Part shown: piece by piece, positions 3,143-5,089 of the stretch
Numbering within the stretch: position 1 is the stretch's first letter
Layout of the letters: each line of letters begins with the position of its first letter
Assembly (NCBI GenBank): GCA_002402025.1
Contig: NVUU01000081.1
Location: 2,777 to 7,865 of the forward strand
Direction: 5' to 3'
DNA: 5,089 nt
DNA from: Candidatus Aerophobota bacterium
Lineage (GTDB): Bacteria; Chlamydiota; Chlamydiia; Chlamydiales; GCA-2402025
Position numbers and translations under genes: made by a program
The notes under the pieces: generated by a model
What the model was told of the DNA's origin: nothing
The model's database searches: none
The model's input: the letters and a program-made list of their open reading frames with translations, nothing else

Positions 3143-5089
3143 ATGCTCGTACCATTATCTTGGCTTAAAGAATATATCGATATCAATTTACAACCCGAAG
3201 CACTTGCAGATGTGCTAACAGAAGCAGGACTTGAGGTTGAAAAAATTGAAAAAGTATCCCTTGGATTCAACGGAATCGTCGTTGGAAAAGTTGTAAAAGC
3301 AACGCAACACCCCGATGCAGAAAGGCTCCGAATCGCGACAGTATCAGACGGAGCAGAAGAATTCCAAGTTGTCTGCGGAGCGCCCAACTGCGCTGAAGGG
3401 CTTGTCACAGCCTTTGCAAAAACAGGCGCTACCTTAACGGATGAGGAAGGAAAAACCTTCAAAATCAAGAAAAGCAAGCTAAGAGGCGTAGAATCTTTTG
3501 GTATGCTGTGTTCAGAAAAGGAGCTTGGCTTCTCTTCCATACATGAAGGAATTATGGATATCGGCGATTTTTCCCTCGTTGGGAAAAATATGCAAGATCT
3601 CTATGGAGACATCATCTTCGAAATCTCACTTACACCAAATCTTGGACACTGCATGAGCATAAGAGGGATTGCAAGAGAGATCGCAGCTCTTGTAAACACT
3701 CGTTACGAAACTCCAAAGATTAGCGTTCAAGAAACACGAGATCTTCACACTGGTGAAAAACTCAGCGTTTGTGTTGAAGATCAAAAAAACTGCTTAAGAT
3801 ACGCGGCTAGATATTTAGAAAATGTAGAGATAAAGCCATCTCCAGATTTCATTATAAAGAGGTTAGAGGCCTCAGGCTTAAGGCCTGTCAATAACATTGT
3901 CGACATCACAAACTACGTCCTCCTTGAATATGGCCAACCTCTTCACGCTTTTGATTACGATAGGCTCGAAGGAAGCTCTATCACAGTGGCTCGCGCAGAA
4001 AAAGAGTGTCTTGTTACAACACTTGATGAAGTAGAAAGAAAAATCCTTCCCGGCACACTTCTTATAAATGATGCAGAAAAACCCATTGCCGTTGCAGGTG
4101 TTATGGGATGTCTCAATACGATGGTCACAGACAATACAACACGTATCGCCTTAGAATCTGCTTACTTCAACGCATCATGCGTGAGAAGATCTAGCAAGTC
4201 ACTGAATCTAAGAACTGATGCTTCTTCTCGTTTTGAAAAAAACGCTGATCCAGAAGCTGTACTACCAGCTCTTAATAGAGCCACTCAACTTATGCAAGAG
4301 TATGCAAATGCTCATGTTGCAACAGAAGTTATCGATGAAAAATTCTCCTCTTTTGCAAAAAGAGAACTTGTATGCAGACTCTCTCGTGTGAATGGTATAT
4401 TAGGCACTCAGTTGAGTCTTGACGAAGTAGACGTAATTTTCCAAAGACTTCGTATGCAAACAAAAGTGGACCTTGAAAAAGAATGCTTTAGCGTTACTAT
4501 CCCAAGCTTTAGAAATGATATCACAGCTGAAATCGATCTGATTGAAGAAGTTGCCAGAATCTACGGCTACAACAACATCGAAATCAAGCAAAGCAAAACC
4601 TATTTTTCAAATATCCCTCACTGCAACTTTTACCTTGTAGAAAAAGAAGTTAGAAAACGCCTGATAGCAGAAGGGTTGCAAGAGTGTTTAACTTGCGATC
4701 TTATCAGCCCAAAGCTTGCGAACCTCGCACTTGATCATAGCACATTACCAGAAAATCCTCTGATCCATGTTCTTCGCCCAAGCTCTGTCGATCAGTCCAT
4801 TATGCGCCCTTCTTTCCTCCCTGGAATGCTTCAAATGATTAAGCATAATTTCGATCACAAAACATTCTCACTCTCTTGCTTTGAAATCGGACTCATTCAC
4901 TACAAACAAGAAGAGTCCTATCACGAAAAAGCTGTAATTGGCATTGTTCTTACAGGAGAGAAAGTTCCACATTTCTGGAAAGAAAAAACACAAGATGTAG
5001 ACTTCTTTGATATCAAAGGTATCGTGGAAAATCTCATAGAAGGTGTGCACATAAACTCCTTGAGTTTTACAAAATCAAAGATTAAGGGT
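3143..5089 (+). CDS. pheT: Phenylalanine--tRNA ligase beta subunit, 3' end outside the window
   Basis: PheT is the beta chain of the (alpha-beta)2 cytosolic enzyme that charges tRNA-Phe; the alpha chain PheS holds the active site. The 649 codons present show the family layout. The N-terminal motif is VPLSWLKEYI (3-12). A tRNA-binding OB domain of EMAP type covers about 40-150, with HPDAERLRIATV (57-68), VCGAPN (77-82) and SKLRGVESFGMLCSEKELG (111-129). The B3/B4 editing domain (about 210-380) contains LRPVNNIVDITNYVLLEYGQPLHAFD (246-271). B5 (about 405-480) has IPSFRNDI (453-460) and DLIEEVARIYGYNNI (465-479). The catalytic-like core begins near 490 with GLQECLTCDLISP. The family is usually about 790-800 residues, so the last 140-150, including the anticodon-binding FDX-ACB domain, lie past the edge. 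The ATG at 3143 is the only possible start: a stop lies in frame at 3125. pheS is not adjacent. Confidence 0.97.
   Translation, partial: MLVPLSWLKEYIDINLQPEALADVLTEAGLEVEKIEKVSLGFNGIVVGKVVKATQHPDAERLRIATVSDGAEEFQVVCGAPNCAEGLVTAFAKTGATLTDEEGKTFKIKKSKLRGVESFGMLCSEKELGFSSIHEGIMDIGDFSLVGKNMQDLYGDIIFEISLTPNLGHCMSIRGIAREIAALVNTRYETPKISVQETRDLHTGEKLSVCVEDQKNCLRYAARYLENVEIKPSPDFIIKRLEASGLRPVNNIVDITNYVLLEYGQPLHAFDYDRLEGSSITVARAEKECLVTTLDEVERKILPGTLLINDAEKPIAVAGVMGCLNTMVTDNTTRIALESAYFNASCVRRSSKSLNLRTDASSRFEKNADPEAVLPALNRATQLMQEYANAHVATEVIDEKFSSFAKRELVCRLSRVNGILGTQLSLDEVDVIFQRLRMQTKVDLEKECFSVTIPSFRNDITAEIDLIEEVARIYGYNNIEIKQSKTYFSNIPHCNFYLVEKEVRKRLIAEGLQECLTCDLISPKLANLALDHSTLPENPLIHVLRPSSVDQSIMRPSFLPGMLQMIKHNFDHKTFSLSCFEIGLIHYKQEESYHEKAVIGIVLTGEKVPHFWKEKTQDVDFFDIKGIVENLIEGVHINSLSFTKSKIKG

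Noticed and set aside
3133..3540. Minus-strand 135-codon open frame over the start of pheT
   Set aside because: Its serine/threonine-rich composition is a by-product of the pheT coding frame, and pheT is certain.
4400..5050. Two short minus-strand open frames inside pheT (4400-4591 and 4868-5050)
   Set aside because: Both are antisense to the conserved B5 and core regions of pheT and lack motifs and start signals.
1..5089. CRISPR array, prophage, toxin-antitoxin pair or secretion island
   Set aside because: No spaced direct repeats, no phage or toxin-like proteins, and apart from the IS relic all genes are ordinary core genes.

Overview
This window looks like a chromosomal housekeeping segment from a member of the Chlamydiae, probably an environmental lineage outside Chlamydiaceae (inference). 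The main reason is gene neighbourhood. recO, yidD, a membrane gene and pheT occur here in the same order I recall for Chlamydia trachomatis (CT_470, CT_473, CT_474, CT_475). pheT stands alone rather than behind pheS. The base composition is moderately AT-rich, the tRNA gene does not encode its CCA end, and a CspA-type cold-shock gene is present, which Chlamydiaceae lack as far as I recall.

Layout from left to right: an imperfect inverted repeat (12-62) lies behind a 67-residue cold-shock protein gene read leftward (77-280). A compact divergent promoter region separates it from a short recO read rightward (397-990). recO runs almost into the 3' end of a tRNA-Leu(GAG) gene on the minus strand (997-1084). 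Upstream of that tRNA, at 1114-1283, is the decayed right end of an IS200/IS605-type element on the minus strand. It holds the last residues of a tnpB with an internal stop, followed by a run of small hairpins like an omega/reRNA scaffold, ending in GGATGTCAA. No recognisable gene fills 1284-1412. Next come yidD (1413-1697, plus) and a 428-residue single-pass membrane protein with a C-terminal LysM domain (1684-2970, minus), whose 3' ends overlap. A 172-base divergent promoter region leads to pheT (3143 to the window end, plus), which is cut by the window edge after 649 codons.

The genes do not form one pathway. RecO serves recombinational repair, YidD helps the Sec/YidC membrane-insertion machinery, the LysM protein probably faces the periplasm and may touch peptidoglycan, PheT and tRNA-Leu serve translation, and the cold-shock protein is an RNA chaperone. 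All adjacent genes alternate in orientation, so each probably has its own promoter.

I found no intact novel system. The most interesting part is the tnpB/reRNA fossil just upstream of the tRNA gene. It sits where my recalled Chlamydia order has two further genes between recO and yidD.
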